Assembly (NCBI RefSeq): GCF_021462525.1
Contig: NZ_JAKEDT010000022.1
Location: 1 to 40,394 of the forward strand
DNA from: Thermus caliditerrae
Lineage (GTDB): Bacteria; Deinococcota; Deinococci; Deinococcales; Thermaceae
Direction of reading: 5' to 3'
Length of the DNA: 40,394 bases
The notes beneath the pieces were generated by a model. It was not told where the DNA came from and searched no databases. It worked only from the letters and a program-made list of their open reading frames with translations. Position 1 is the first letter of the stretch; every line of letters starts with the position of its first letter. The position numbers and the translations under genes were made by a program. This document shows, in pieces, positions 1 to 8,420 of the stretch.

Positions 1-500
1 CCGGCTCGCCTCCTCCAAAGCCCGCCGGGCATCCCTCTCGCAGGCAAACCGCCGCGCCAAAAGCCCCTGCAGGACCTCCTCCCCAAGCAAGGCCTTGGCC
101 TCCGGCAATGTGGCCGGCACCCGCAGGATCCAAGGCTTGCCGGTACCGGGACACCAGGTCCACCAGGGTCTTGCGGTCCGTGGCATTCCTGTCCTCAGGA
201 GGGAAGAGCAGGGGGATGCCCCCCGTGTCCCTGCAAACCAGGCCCATCACCCCTCCCGTGCACGTGGAACCCTGTCCCCGTGCAAGGCCCGCACCGGGAA
301 GGCAAAGGCCCGGTGGGCCTCCTTGGCCACCTCCAGGAAGAGCTCCGTCACCCCCACCGCATACAGGCTGTCCAGCATCCGCTCCATGCGGTCGTCGTTG
401 AGGAGGTCCGGAGGGATACCGGTCCGATGCGGTCCAGGATGCCGACCACCAAGCCCAGGTGGCCGAGGTCGTACACCTGCAGGTCGGGAGTCTCTGCCAC
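1..500 (-). pseudogene. Decayed IS1634-like (DUF4277) transposase, 5' part
   Basis: Read on the minus strand, pieces of one transposase appear in different frames. From a GTG at 500 comes a start like VYDLGHLGLVVGILDRIG. A second frame gives LLNDDRMERMLDSLYAVGV followed by FLEVAKEAHRAFAFPVRALHGD. Further on come a piece with DTGGIPLLF and NATDRKTLVDLVSRYR, then WILRVPATLPEAKALL and LARRFACERDARRALEEA. These are in the order expected of DUF4277/IS1634-type transposases, but at least two frame changes and an internal deletion (after SRYR, before WILRVP) break the frame. The catalytic C-terminal part would lie left of the window. It is non-functional and marks the downstream edge of the glycan operon. 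No terminal inverted repeat could be identified. Family recognition is from memory of the motifs. Confidence 0.75.
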
Positions 501-544
501 CCCAAAATCCTACTAGGGGGTGGGAGGAGTGCGGAATGTGGGGT

Positions 545-1816
545 CTAAGAACCATCTCCATCTTCTAATCTCAGCAATCCCATTCGAATAGCCATCGCAA
601 GTAGTATGAAGAAATACACCATATAAGCGCTAACCATTAGAAGCGATACCTTTTTCAAGGCATCCTCGGGTCTACTGAGGTTCCACAGCCATATTGGGCT
701 GGTCACCACCAATAAGGAGAAGGTATCGTATACCAACTTCAACCATGCCCGAGAGGTAAGAAACACCAGTCGGCTCACCGGGCTAACCGCCAGCTGGGCC
801 GCCATCCAGGGCCCCATGACACCCATCATATCGCCGGCAAGCTTCCATCCTGGGCCAAACAACCAGGGGGTCACTTTCGGAGCTAGAAACCACACAGCTG
901 CCCCCAGAAAGAAGCCTAACACACCTAGCCTCAAGGAAACCCCTAGGAACAACCCCACTATCCGCTTGGGGTCCTCACGCAGCAAGGAGGCAGCACGCCC
1001 GTAGAACACATCTCCCACCGCACCCCCGATTAGGGTCACCGGAAGCCCCACTACCCTTTGCGCAAGGGCCAAGGCACCGCCTACTGCCGAGCCATACAGC
1101 ATCACAAATACCGGCACCAAGGCGAAGGAGGCAAGGGTATTCAAGATGCTTGAAGAAAGCTGAAATACGGGGTATCTCCAATAGCGAATCAGGGTGCGGA
1201 TATCAACGCCAATTCTGCAGCACGAGCGGTCTCCCCAAAGAAGCCTAAGGCCCGCCAAGCGACTAAATGTTTCTCCCAGAAGCAGTCCCAACGTTCCCAA
1301 AGGAGCTAGAAGCAGTTGCAAGACCACTTTGGCCCATCCTTGCACAACCGTGAAGCGCCCAATCAAAGAGAATGCTTCCTTACGCATGGCGTAATAGCGA
1401 AACACCAAGGCAAAGCCGGTAAAAAGCAAGGTCAAAAAGACCAGAGCCGCGGTTGGGCTCGGGAATGCCGAGAAACCGAAAATATCCGCCCGCCTCATCC
1501 ATTCGAAGACAAGCGCCCCCAGGAAGGAAGTTACGACAACCAAAAATAGGCTGCCGGAAGCAAGCTGACGAGCATCTTGATCCTCTTTGGCCGCAACGAC
1601 CGCAACCTCGTAGCGCAGCGAGCCCAATGCTGAAACTACCGCAATATAGCTTACAAACAATCCCCAGACACCTAGATCGCTGGGCTCATAAAGACGGGTC
1701 AATATGGGCGAGGAAATAATCGCAACCCCTTGCGCCAGGGCTGTGCTCCCGGCTATCGCCAACACCCCTCGGATAAAAGAACCCTTGAGCAAAGGGCGTG
1801 CCAGAAAAAACTTCAT
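545..1816 (-). CDS. Polysaccharide (O-antigen type) flippase, Wzx/MATE-like
   Basis: A 423-residue, almost wholly hydrophobic protein with about 12 predicted membrane segments. It begins with the typical flippase N-terminus ([21 protein letters not shown], then [10 protein letters not shown]), as in the MOP-superfamily polysaccharide transporters that flip undecaprenyl-linked glycans across the inner membrane. The ATG overlaps the stop of the upstream aminotransferase gene by four bases (ATGA), so it is the last gene of the wbpA-B-D-E operon and probably exports the glycan containing that sugar. Base composition is clearly AT-richer than the neighbours (for example 600-660 and 1370-1560) with many A/T third positions, which suggests recent acquisition. 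Length is slightly short for the family but both ends look intact. The exact substrate cannot be read from sequence. Confidence 0.85.
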   Translation of the reverse strand: MKFFLARPLLKGSFIRGVLAIAGSTALAQGVAIISSPILTRLYEPSDLGVWGLFVSYIAVVSALGSLRYEVAVVAAKEDQDARQLASGSLFLVVVTSFLGALVFEWMRRADIFGFSAFPSPTAALVFLTLLFTGFALVFRYYAMRKEAFSLIGRFTVVQGWAKVVLQLLLAPLGTLGLLLGETFSRLAGLRLLWGDRSCCRIGVDIRTLIRYWRYPVFQLSSSILNTLASFALVPVFVMLYGSAVGGALALAQRVVGLPVTLIGGAVGDVFYGRAASLLREDPKRIVGLFLGVSLRLGVLGFFLGAAVWFLAPKVTPWLFGPGWKLAGDMMGVMGPWMAAQLAVSPVSRLVFLTSRAWLKLVYDTFSLLVVTSPIWLWNLSRPEDALKKVSLLMVSAYMVYFFILLAMAIRMGLLRLEDGDGS

Positions 1817-2922
1817 TGCGCGACACCCAAGTGCTGAGCCACCCTCTCCTGCTCTTTGACTCCCACGAAAGGACCCATTGGCAGGGAAAGGACTTCGGTA
1901 GCAGCCCGCTCAGCCTCCGGGAAAACACCTTCAGAGTAGCCATAGACAGGAAGCCGGTGTAGAGGAACCGGGTAGTAGACCATGGTACCAATGCCTGCTT
2001 CCGCCAGGGCTTGCTTTACCCTATCCCTTTGACCCTCGAGGACGCGCACGGTGTACTGGTGGAACACGTGTCCCTCGGACACCTCGGGAAGGACAAGCCC
2101 AGGAGTTCCCGCAAGAAGCTGGTTGTAGCGCTCTGCCACCTTCCGCCTCTCGGCATTCCACCGGTCCACGTGGGGCAGTTTGACCCGCAGGATAGCCGCC
2201 TGAAGAGCATCTAAGCGGGAGTTGTAGCCTACCGTCTCGTTGTAGTACTTGCGCCTCGAGCCGTGGGCCCTAAGCATCCGGGCCAGCTCCGCCACCTCAT
2301 CGTCGTTGGTGGCCAGAAGCCCCCCGTCACCATAGGCCCCCAGGTTCTTGCTGGGGAAGAAGGAAAACGCCCCGGCATGGCCCCAGGTACCCACCTTCTT
2401 GCCCCGATAGGTGGCCCCGAAGGCCTGGGCGCAGTCCTCTAACACTTTCAGCCCATGCTCCTCTGCTATGGCCAGTAGGGCATCCATTTCTGCCGGTCTG
2501 CCGTAGAGGTGGACGGGCAGAATGGCCTTGGTCCGGGGAGTGATGGCGGGGGGGATCAGCTCGGGATTGATGTTAAACGTCCTCGGGTCGATATCCACAA
2601 AAACAGGGGTAGCCCCCGCTAAACTGATGGCCTCTGCGGTGGCGAAAAAGGTGAAAGGAGTGGTGATGACCTCATCCCCCGGGCCTATCCCCAAGGCCCT
2701 CAGACCTATCACCAGGGCATCGGTGCCAGAGTTGAGCCCTATGGCGTGCTTCACGCCCAGGTACTCGGCCACCTCCCGCTCAAAGGCCTCCACCTCCGGG
2801 CCCAAGATGAACTGCCCTGAACGGAGCACCCGGGTGATGGCCGCCATAAGCTCGTCCCACAGGGCCTCCACCTCCGGGGTAAGGTCCAGGATGGGGATGC
2901 GCGCCCTCACGCCACCCTCCAT
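1813..2922 (-). CDS. wbpE: DegT/DnrJ/EryC1 aminotransferase, WbpE-like
   Basis: A 369-residue PLP-dependent sugar aminotransferase. Visible family features are SGTDAL (about 65-70) for phosphate binding, the EDCAQAFGA segment (about 162-170) with the PLP-stacking region, and [15 protein letters not shown] with the Schiff-base Lys near 192. In the Wbp pathway the enzyme transfers an amino group from glutamate to the 3-keto-UDP-GlcNAc-uronate made by the WbpB homologue. I start at ATG 2922 because GGAGGGGGAAAGG lies just upstream; a longer reading from 2967 adds 15 unconserved residues. The start overlaps the end of the acetyltransferase gene by 16 bases, and the stop overlaps the flippase start (ATGA). 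The pathway assignment rests on the neighbours, because the family alone covers many sugars. Confidence 0.88.
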   Translation of the reverse strand: MEGGVRARIPILDLTPEVEALWDELMAAITRVLRSGQFILGPEVEAFEREVAEYLGVKHAIGLNSGTDALVIGLRALGIGPGDEVITTPFTFFATAEAISLAGATPVFVDIDPRTFNINPELIPPAITPRTKAILPVHLYGRPAEMDALLAIAEEHGLKVLEDCAQAFGATYRGKKVGTWGHAGAFSFFPSKNLGAYGDGGLLATNDDEVAELARMLRAHGSRRKYYNETVGYNSRLDALQAAILRVKLPHVDRWNAERRKVAERYNQLLAGTPGLVLPEVSEGHVFHQYTVRVLEGQRDRVKQALAEAGIGTMVYYPVPLHRLPVYGYSEGVFPEAERAATEVLSLPMGPFVGVKEQERVAQHLGVAQ

Positions 2923-3500
2923 ACCCTTTCCCCCTCCTTGCGGTACCGCCGCCCGCACTCCCGGCAAACCGCCTCTACACCCTCCTCTTCTGAGGCAAAC
3001 TTAAGAGGCACCCCGCACTCGCAGGCGTAGCCCACCACCCTGGCCGGTACCCCGGCCACCAAGGCATAGGGGGGAACGTCCTTGGTAACCACGGCCCCCG
3101 CCGCCACAAAGGCCCACTCCCCTATGGTGACGCCGCAAACGATGGTGGCGTTGGCCCCAATGGTGGCTCCCCGCTTCACCCACGTCTTCAAGTAATCCTC
3201 GCTGCGGTTGCGCGGGAAGGCGGCCCTCGGCGTGCGGACGTTGGTAAACACGGCGCTTGGGCCTACGAACACAAAGTCCTCCAAAACCACGCCTTCGTAC
3301 AGGGAAACGTTGTTTTGGATTTTGCAACCCCGCCCTACCTTCACCCCTTTAGCCACAAACACGTTCTGGCCGAGGGTGCATTCCTCGCCGATTTCCGCGC
3401 CGGGCATGATATGGCTGAAGTGCCAGATGCGGGTTCCCCGGCCCACGCTGGCCCCCTCGTCCACATAGGCGCTCTCGTGCACGAAGTACTCCATGCTCAC
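2907..3500 (-). CDS. wbpD: UDP-2-acetamido-3-amino-2,3-dideoxyglucuronate N-acetyltransferase (WbpD/WlbB-like)
   Basis: A 197-residue left-handed beta-helix acetyltransferase with hexapeptide repeats throughout ([74 protein letters not shown]). The opening [17 protein letters not shown] and the IWHFSH stretch with its likely catalytic His are typical of WbpD/WlbB, which acetylates the 3-amino group. The C-terminus carries a CxC...CxxC pattern (YACECGV, then CRECGRR), probably a small metal-binding tail. The GTG at 3500 forms a GTGA overlap with the stop of the oxidoreductase gene; an ATG two codons later (3494), preceded by GGGGTGA, is an equally possible start. It is the third gene of the operon. 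Confidence 0.88.
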   Translation of the reverse strand: MSMEYFVHESAYVDEGASVGRGTRIWHFSHIMPGAEIGEECTLGQNVFVAKGVKVGRGCKIQNNVSLYEGVVLEDFVFVGPSAVFTNVRTPRAAFPRNRSEDYLKTWVKRGATIGANATIVCGVTIGEWAFVAAGAVVTKDVPPYALVAGVPARVVGYACECGVPLKFASEEEGVEAVCRECGRRYRKEGERVWRVA

Positions 3501-4414
3501 CCCAAGAAAGGATGACGCGCCCTTGGGCTGGGCACGCTTACCTCAGCCGTGCGCACCTTTGCCGCCAGCTCAATACCCGGCCGGGCCTCGTTTAGGCCAA
3601 AGCCCTCACCGGACAGCGTCTTGCGGTAAACCTCGGTGTGCAGGTCCGTGAAGCCCTCGGAAAACTCCACCTCCTCCCCCTCGATGCGGATGGAGCGGTA
3701 CGTGCGCTTTCCCTGGGCCTTTGCCTCCTGGGGGAGCGCCGAGGGATCGATGGAGAGGAACCAGCGCACCCGCGCCCTCTCCAACTCCAGGTAGCCCGCC
3801 ACCGTGGTGGGGGTGCGGAGGTGGACCTCGAGGGCTTCCATCCCTCCAAAGTACCAGCTAAGGAGATCAAAGAAGTGGATACCGATGTTGGTGGCCACGC
3901 CCCCGCTCTTCTTCTCGTCCGCCTTCCAGCTCTCCTGGTACCACGGCCCCCGGCTGGTGATGTAGGTAAGCTCTACCTCTTTCTTCCCGCCTTCGCCCAG
4001 GAGGCGCTCCCTAAGGGCCAACAAGGAGGGATGCACCCTCAGCTGGAGCACGGTGAAGACCCTCTTCCCCGTGCGCCTTTCCATCTCCACCAAGCGATCC
4101 AGGGAAGCAGGATCGATCACCAAAGGCTTCTCGCACAGGACATGAGCCCCGTGGCGCAACCCCATCCGGATGTGGGCCTCGTGGAGGTAGTTGGGGCTCA
4201 CCACGGAAACCCAATCCACAGGGTCATCCTCTAGAAAGGCCTCAAACACTTCTGGATGGGTGAAGAACCGGGCTTCGGGGAAAAAGCTATCCAGCACGCC
4301 TACGGCATCAAAGGGGTCCAGGGCGGCCACCAGCTGTCCCCCCACCTCCTTCATGGCCTTCAGGTGGCGGGGCGCGATATAGCCAGCGGCACCGATGAGG
4401 GCGAATCGCATCAT
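3497..4414 (-). CDS. wbpB: Gfo/Idh/MocA oxidoreductase, UDP-GlcNAc-uronate 3-dehydrogenase (WbpB/WlbA-like)
   Basis: A 305-residue NAD-dependent oxidoreductase. It has an N-terminal Rossmann fold ([18 protein letters not shown], residues 3-20), the family EKP motif at 95-97 (HVLCEKPLV), and the [20 protein letters not shown] segment (171-190) that forms the substrate-side active site of WlbA-type enzymes. In the family it oxidises C3 of UDP-N-acetylglucosaminuronate to the 3-keto sugar used by the aminotransferase. The ATG at 4414 overlaps the wbpA-like stop (ATGA); a second ATG follows at once at 4411. The order dehydrogenase, oxidase, acetyltransferase, aminotransferase strongly supports the pathway call. 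Confidence 0.88.
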   Translation of the reverse strand: MMRFALIGAAGYIAPRHLKAMKEVGGQLVAALDPFDAVGVLDSFFPEARFFTHPEVFEAFLEDDPVDWVSVVSPNYLHEAHIRMGLRHGAHVLCEKPLVIDPASLDRLVEMERRTGKRVFTVLQLRVHPSLLALRERLLGEGGKKEVELTYITSRGPWYQESWKADEKKSGGVATNIGIHFFDLLSWYFGGMEALEVHLRTPTTVAGYLELERARVRWFLSIDPSALPQEAKAQGKRTYRSIRIEGEEVEFSEGFTDLHTEVYRKTLSGEGFGLNEARPGIELAAKVRTAEVSVPSPRARHPFLG

Positions 4415-5748
4415 AACAGGGTCACCTTGGGATGCTTAAGCCCACGGGTAGCCCCCCGGGTGTCCAACACCCGCGGAGCGTGCTCCAGTATCCAAGGGTA
4501 GTCGAAAACCGAATGATCGGTGGTGATGAGCACGAGGTCTTGGCTTTGCAAAAGCTCCGGGGTCAGGGGAACACTTTCCATGCTCACCCCCCCTTCCGCA
4601 AACCGGGGCACCCAGGGATCGTGGTATTGGACCTTCATCCCCAAGCCCTTCAGCCCCTCGATCACCTTGATGGCCGGGCTTTCCCTATAGTCGCCGATGT
4701 CTTTCTTGTACGCCACCCCCAGAAGCAGGACCTTAGCCCCCTTCACGGGAATTCCCGCCTCGGCCAGAAGCCGGAGGGCTTTCTCCACCACAAACTCCGG
4801 CATTTTCCGGTTGATTTCCCCTGCCAAGGCGATGAAATGCGTGTTGAAGTTATACTCCTTGGCCTTCCACTCCAGGTAGTGGGGATCTATGGGGATGCAG
4901 TGCCCACCCACGCCAGGACCGGGGTAAAAGGGCATGATGCCGAAGGGTTTCGTGAAGGCAGCGTCCAAAACTTCCCAAACGTTGAGCCCCATCCGATCGC
5001 AAAGAAGGGCCAGCTCGTTCACCAAAGCGATGTTCACCGCCCGGAAGGTGTTCTCAAAGACCTTGACCAGCTCCGCTGCCTTGGCGCTGGAGACCGTGAC
5101 CACCTTCTCGATGGTCTGGGCATAGAAAAAAGCGCCCACGTCCAAAGAACGTGGACCTACCCCCCCCACCACCTTGGTAGTATTCTTGGTGGTGTACCGC
5201 TTGTTCCCTGGGTCCACCCGCTCGGGGGAGTGCACCAGGAAAAAGTCCTCCTCCACCTCGAGGCCGGAGGACTGGAGGATGGGGAGCATCACCTCTTCCG
5301 TGGTGCCCGGATAAGTGGTGGACTCCAGGCTGATGAGCTGGCCTGGACGCAGCCGCTCGCCTATGGCCTCCGTCACGCGGACCACGTAGCGGAGATCCGG
5401 GGTGAGGTTTCGGGTAAGCGGGGTGGGCACCGCGATCACAATGACATCCATCTCCGGCACCCGGCGGAAGTCCGTATCCGCCTGGATCAAGCCTGCTCCC
5501 ACCAGGTCCCGGAGCTCTTCATCCCGGACGTCCGGTATGTAGTTCTCGCCGCGGTTCACCTTTTCCGCCCGGGCAGGGTTCTGGTCCACCCCAATAACGC
5601 GAAACCCCACCTTTGCCTTCTCCACCGCAAAGGGAAGCCCCACGTACCCTAGGCCCACCACCCCCACCACCGCCTGCCGGGTGCGAATCTTCTCCTTAAG
5701 GTTGTCTAGATTTGTCTGTGCCTTTATCCCGCTCTCCATCCAGGGCAT
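4411..5748 (-). CDS. wbpA: UDP-N-acetylglucosamine 6-dehydrogenase (WbpA-like nucleotide sugar dehydrogenase)
   Basis: A 445-residue UDP-glucose/UDP-ManNAc dehydrogenase family protein. The NAD-binding VGLGYVGLPFA lies at 31-41, LESTTYPGTTEE at 141-152, SPERVDPG at 174-181 and the catalytic Cys at about 284 in GPGVGGHCIPIDPHYL. A C-terminal UDP-binding domain follows (VLLLGVAYKKDIGDYRESPA). It should oxidise the C6 hydroxyl of a UDP-HexNAc to the uronate, the first step for UDP-2,3-diacetamido sugars; UDP-GlcNAc is inferred from the wbpB/D/E neighbours. It is the first gene of the operon and the only one with a clear independent ribosome binding site (GGGAGGTG five bases before the ATG). It is divergent from the LptD-like gene across 40 bases. 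Confidence 0.9.
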   Translation of the reverse strand: MPWMESGIKAQTNLDNLKEKIRTRQAVVGVVGLGYVGLPFAVEKAKVGFRVIGVDQNPARAEKVNRGENYIPDVRDEELRDLVGAGLIQADTDFRRVPEMDVIVIAVPTPLTRNLTPDLRYVVRVTEAIGERLRPGQLISLESTTYPGTTEEVMLPILQSSGLEVEEDFFLVHSPERVDPGNKRYTTKNTTKVVGGVGPRSLDVGAFFYAQTIEKVVTVSSAKAAELVKVFENTFRAVNIALVNELALLCDRMGLNVWEVLDAAFTKPFGIMPFYPGPGVGGHCIPIDPHYLEWKAKEYNFNTHFIALAGEINRKMPEFVVEKALRLLAEAGIPVKGAKVLLLGVAYKKDIGDYRESPAIKVIEGLKGLGMKVQYHDPWVPRFAEGGVSMESVPLTPELLQSQDLVLITTDHSVFDYPWILEHAPRVLDTRGATRGLKHPKVTLL

Positions 5749-5788
5749 GATACACCTCCCTCTAAGGGCAGGGTATTAAACTCTACCC
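5749..5788. promoter_or_regulatory. Divergent intergenic region with candidate promoters
   Basis: Only 40 bases separate the wbpA-like gene (minus) from the LptD-like gene (plus). The one AT-rich patch (5774-5782) reads TATTAA on the plus strand, nine bases before the GTG start, and TTTAAT/TAATAC on the minus strand upstream of the wbpA ribosome binding site. Either could be a -10 element. I see no good -35 box for either direction, so this is a weak call. Confidence 0.35.
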
Positions 5789-7414
5789 GTGAAGGTGAAG
5801 TGGCTTTGGGCAACCGCCTTAGGCGTGAGCCTCGCCCTCGCGGGCCCCTGCGGGCAACGGCCCTACACCCTGGAGACGGAAGAGGGGCTTTTGGGCGGGG
5901 AGGAGATGAGCTACGACGGGGAGGTCCTGGTGTTTGAGGGCCGAGCCTGCCTGGAACGGGAGGGGCTCTACCTGGAAGCCTCCGCCATCCGCTACCTGGA
6001 GGCAGAAGGGAGCTTCCAGGCGGAGGGCCTGAGGGGGGTGGCCGAGGGGTGGCAGGTGGAGGCCGAGGCCCTCTCGGGCAAGGCCCTGGAGGAGGTGCGC
6101 CTGAGCCGGGGCCGGCTTAGGGCCCAGGTGGCGAGGCTCCGCTTGGAAACCCCCCTCCAGGGGGAGGGCGTCCTCCTGGAAAGCCCCGCCTACCGGGTGC
6201 GGGCGGCAGAAGCCACCTTCACCCGGGAGGAGGCCAGGCTTAAGGGCTTCCTGGCCACCCCCTGCCCCTGCGGGGAGGACGTGCGCCTGCGCATGGAGGA
6301 GGCCACCTTCCTGGTGGCCACGGGGGAGCTTAGGGGGGAGGCCGCCTTGGGGCTTTGGGGCCTGGAAATCCCCTTGGGAGAGGCCACCGCCAACACCAAC
6401 CGCAGGCCCGACCTGCAAAGCCCCCTGGTCCTGGCAAGCTCGGACACGGGAGGCTGGACCGTGGGCCTCCAGGACTTCCCCCTGCCCCAGCCGGGGGAGG
6501 AGATCGGCCGCTGGGAGAGGCGCTTCACCCTCCTGGCCACGGGGCTCGGCACCCCGCAAGAGGCCCTGCGCCTGGGCCTTCGCGAGGGCCGGGTGGGGGC
6601 CGCGCTCCAGCTGGGCTACGCCCCAGGGGTCTGGGCCTGGGCCGAGGACTTCTTCTTGGGCTACAGCCCGAGCCCCCCAGATGCCGACACCCCCCGCCTC
6701 GAGGCCCGCTACGCCCCCACCTTCCGCCTGGAGGGCCTCACCCTCAGGCCCTTCCTGCGCTACGCGGAAACGGGCAGGAGCCAGGGGCTCACCCTGGGCC
6801 TGGAAGGGGCCTACCGCCACACCTTCCAGGAGGGCCCCTTGGCCCTCACCCTGAGGCCCGAGGCCCTCCTGGCCCTCTACCCCTTCGCCGGGTACGACCC
6901 CTACCTGGCGGTGGGCGGCGGCGTGGAGCTGGCCTACCGGGAAGGGGACCTCGCCCTGCGGGCGGCCTACGCGGGCAGGCTGGAGCCCCTGACCCCCACG
7001 CCCCCCTTCACCTACGAGAACCGGGACGAGTTCCAGCGCCTGCGGCTGGAGGGGGCCTTGGGTCCCTGGAGCCTGGGCTACACCCTGGAAAACCCCTTGG
7101 GGAACCGCCTGGACCGCCTGGAGGGGGGCTACCGGGACGAGGCCTGGGGGAGTTTCCGCCTGGCCTACGTGCGGGGGAGCCTCGAGGAGGTGCGCCTCGC
7201 CTACGCCATGCCCCTCCCGGACCGGGCCTGCTGCCAGGCCCTGTGGCTTGCCCCCGAGGTGGGCCTAAACGGGGAGGGCCTCACCCGCCTGGGCCTTACC
7301 TTCCGCCTCTACGACGGCTGCTTCGCCTATGAGCTCCGCTGGCAGAACGTCCTCCGGGGACAGTACGGCGAGGCCACGGGGCAGAGCCTGACCTTTGGCC
7401 TGTCCTTACGCTAA
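5789..7414 (+). CDS. LptD/OstA-like outer membrane protein
   Basis: A 541-residue exported protein. Residues 1-19 form a signal peptide (VKWLWATALGVSLALA), residues about 25-200 have repeated short strands like the OstA/LptA-type jellyroll of LptD (SYDGEVLVFEGRACLE, LYLEASAIRYLEAEG, YRVRAAEATFTREEARLKGF), and residues about 200-541 look like a beta-barrel of alternating strands ending in a final strand QSLTFGLSLR. Cysteines occur at 21, 54, 159 and 161 in the N-terminal part and at 481-482 (an adjacent pair) and 511 near the C-terminus, resembling LptD, whose N-terminal domain and barrel are joined by disulfides to an adjacent Cys pair. The protein is shorter than proteobacterial LptD. LptC/A- and LptF/G-like genes lie about 2.5 kb downstream. 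The GTG start follows TATTAA by nine bases. What lipid or glycolipid it would insert is unknown. Confidence 0.7.
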   Translation: MKVKWLWATALGVSLALAGPCGQRPYTLETEEGLLGGEEMSYDGEVLVFEGRACLEREGLYLEASAIRYLEAEGSFQAEGLRGVAEGWQVEAEALSGKALEEVRLSRGRLRAQVARLRLETPLQGEGVLLESPAYRVRAAEATFTREEARLKGFLATPCPCGEDVRLRMEEATFLVATGELRGEAALGLWGLEIPLGEATANTNRRPDLQSPLVLASSDTGGWTVGLQDFPLPQPGEEIGRWERRFTLLATGLGTPQEALRLGLREGRVGAALQLGYAPGVWAWAEDFFLGYSPSPPDADTPRLEARYAPTFRLEGLTLRPFLRYAETGRSQGLTLGLEGAYRHTFQEGPLALTLRPEALLALYPFAGYDPYLAVGGGVELAYREGDLALRAAYAGRLEPLTPTPPFTYENRDEFQRLRLEGALGPWSLGYTLENPLGNRLDRLEGGYRDEAWGSFRLAYVRGSLEEVRLAYAMPLPDRACCQALWLAPEVGLNGEGLTRLGLTFRLYDGCFAYELRWQNVLRGQYGEATGQSLTFGLSLR

Positions 7415-7428
7415 ACTGGGGGTTAAGG

Positions 7429-8010
7429 ATGGAAGGCCGGCTCCTGGAGCGCCTGGAAAAGCTCGAGGGAATCGTGGAGACCACGGTCCAGGTCCTCCCG
7501 CCCCTGGTCCAGGACCTCTCCCGGCGCATCGACACCCTACGGGAAGAGGTAAAGGCCGAGCTAAGGGAAACCCGCGCCCACCTGGAAAACCGGATCGGCT
7601 TCCTGGAAGAGCGCCTGGCCCGCGCAGAAAACAAGCTAGACTTAATCCAGCAAGCGCACGCTTACTTGGAGAACCAGCTCCAACAGGCTAGGGACGAGCT
7701 GGGGGCTCGCCTTGAGAGGATCAAGGGAGAGCTGGAAACCCATATCGGGCAAACCCGCGCCGAGCTGGAAACCCGCATCGCCAAAACCGAAGAGAGGCTG
7801 GAGGCCCAAATCGCCCAGGTCCGCACCGACCTGGAAACCCGCATCGCCAAAACCGAGGAGAACTTACAAGCCCAGATCGCACAGGTGGCGGCAAAGGCGG
7901 AAGCCATCCGGATGGAAGTCCGAACGGAGATCAACACCGCCTTCAACAAGGCCATCCTGGTCTTCACCGCCATCGGGGTGGTTTTAGCCCTGCTGACCCT
8001 TTTCCGCTAA
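7429..8010 (+). CDS. Coiled-coil protein with C-terminal membrane anchor
   Basis: A 193-residue protein that is helical throughout. An N-terminal helix (RLLERLEKLEGIVETTVQ) leads into a long coiled coil (about 30-165), then one hydrophobic segment at the C-terminus (AILVFTAIGVVLALLTLF) that should anchor it in the membrane with the coil in the cytoplasm. The coil contains 11-residue repeats (for example LETRIAKTEER, LEAQIAQVRTD, LETRIAKTEEN, LQAQIAQVAAK), an exact 33-base periodicity in the DNA. It starts 14 bases after the LptD-like gene, with GGTTAAGG before the ATG, so it is probably cotranscribed. Its stop codon overlaps that of the convergent gene (shared CTAA). No enzymatic domain is recognised; a scaffold or spacer role in the envelope is only a guess. 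Confidence 0.75.
   Translation: MEGRLLERLEKLEGIVETTVQVLPPLVQDLSRRIDTLREEVKAELRETRAHLENRIGFLEERLARAENKLDLIQQAHAYLENQLQQARDELGARLERIKGELETHIGQTRAELETRIAKTEERLEAQIAQVRTDLETRIAKTEENLQAQIAQVAAKAEAIRMEVRTEINTAFNKAILVFTAIGVVLALLTLFR
7699..7896 (+). repeat. 33-base tandem periodicity encoding 11-residue (hendecad) coiled-coil repeats
   Basis: Related units start at 7699, 7732, 7765, 7798, 7831 and 7864, each exactly 33 bases apart. The most alike are 7765 and 7831, sharing CTGGAAACCCGCATCGCC. The repeats are in frame and give an 11-residue pattern typical of hendecad coiled coils. Copy-number variation between strains would be expected. Confidence 0.7.
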
Positions 8011-8420
8011 GGCTCCACCCGCAAGGCCCGCAGGAAGAGGTTCCGGTCCTCGGGGGGCTGGTAAAAGTCGTTGGTGAAGGCCAAAGCCAGGGTTCCCTTC
8101 CCCGTGGCCCTCACCCAGACCTCCTCTACCCCCCGCACCTCCCCCTGCCAGAGCACCCGGCCTCCTTCCACCACCAGGGCGTGGGGCCCCTTCCCTTGGG
8201 CCAGGGTGCCCTCGAGGAGAAACCCCACCTGCGCCTCGCGGCAAAGGGGAATCTCCAACACCCCGTTGGACCAAAGCTCCCCCCTTTCTGGCAGAGGACC
8301 GGGCACGCAAGCTTCGCCCTCTATAGGCCTTAGGGGAAAGGCTTGGGAAAGGCTCCACAGGGCAAGGCCCACCCCCAAGGCGAAGTGGAATCCGCCGCCC
8401 ACCAGGGCTAAGGGCTTCAC
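8007..8420 (-). CDS. Small membrane-anchored protein with CBM36/60-like domain
   Basis: A 137-residue protein. A hydrophobic N-terminal segment (about 4-25, LALVGGGFHFALGVGLALWSL) is followed by a beta-rich domain. The C-terminal stretch FTNDFYQPPEDRNLFLRAL closely resembles the signature of calcium-dependent xylan-binding modules (CBM36/CBM60: FTNDY...DRNL), preceded by the usual HALVVEGGRVLWQGEV strand pair. I place the start at GTG 8420, which forms a GTGA overlap with the stop of the polymerase-like gene; the open frame extends upstream but that part is the shadow of that gene. It probably binds glycan outside the membrane and works with the upstream O-antigen ligase-like protein. The domain call is from motif memory. 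Confidence 0.65.
   Translation of the reverse strand: MKPLALVGGGFHFALGVGLALWSLSQAFPLRPIEGEACVPGPLPERGELWSNGVLEIPLCREAQVGFLLEGTLAQGKGPHALVVEGGRVLWQGEVRGVEEVWVRATGKGTLALAFTNDFYQPPEDRNLFLRALRVEP

Noticed and set aside
95-568. 157-codon plus-strand frame at the left end
   Set aside because: The minus strand carries ordered transposase fragments, so the plus frame is a shadow.
5819-6820. 333-codon frame antisense to the LptD-like gene
   Set aside because: Low-complexity Gly/Ala/Pro translation without domains; the plus strand has a signal peptide and strand pattern.
7699-7896. Possible CRISPR or direct-repeat array because of regular spacing
   Set aside because: The 33-base units are contiguous, in frame and encode coiled-coil repeats; there are no spacers.
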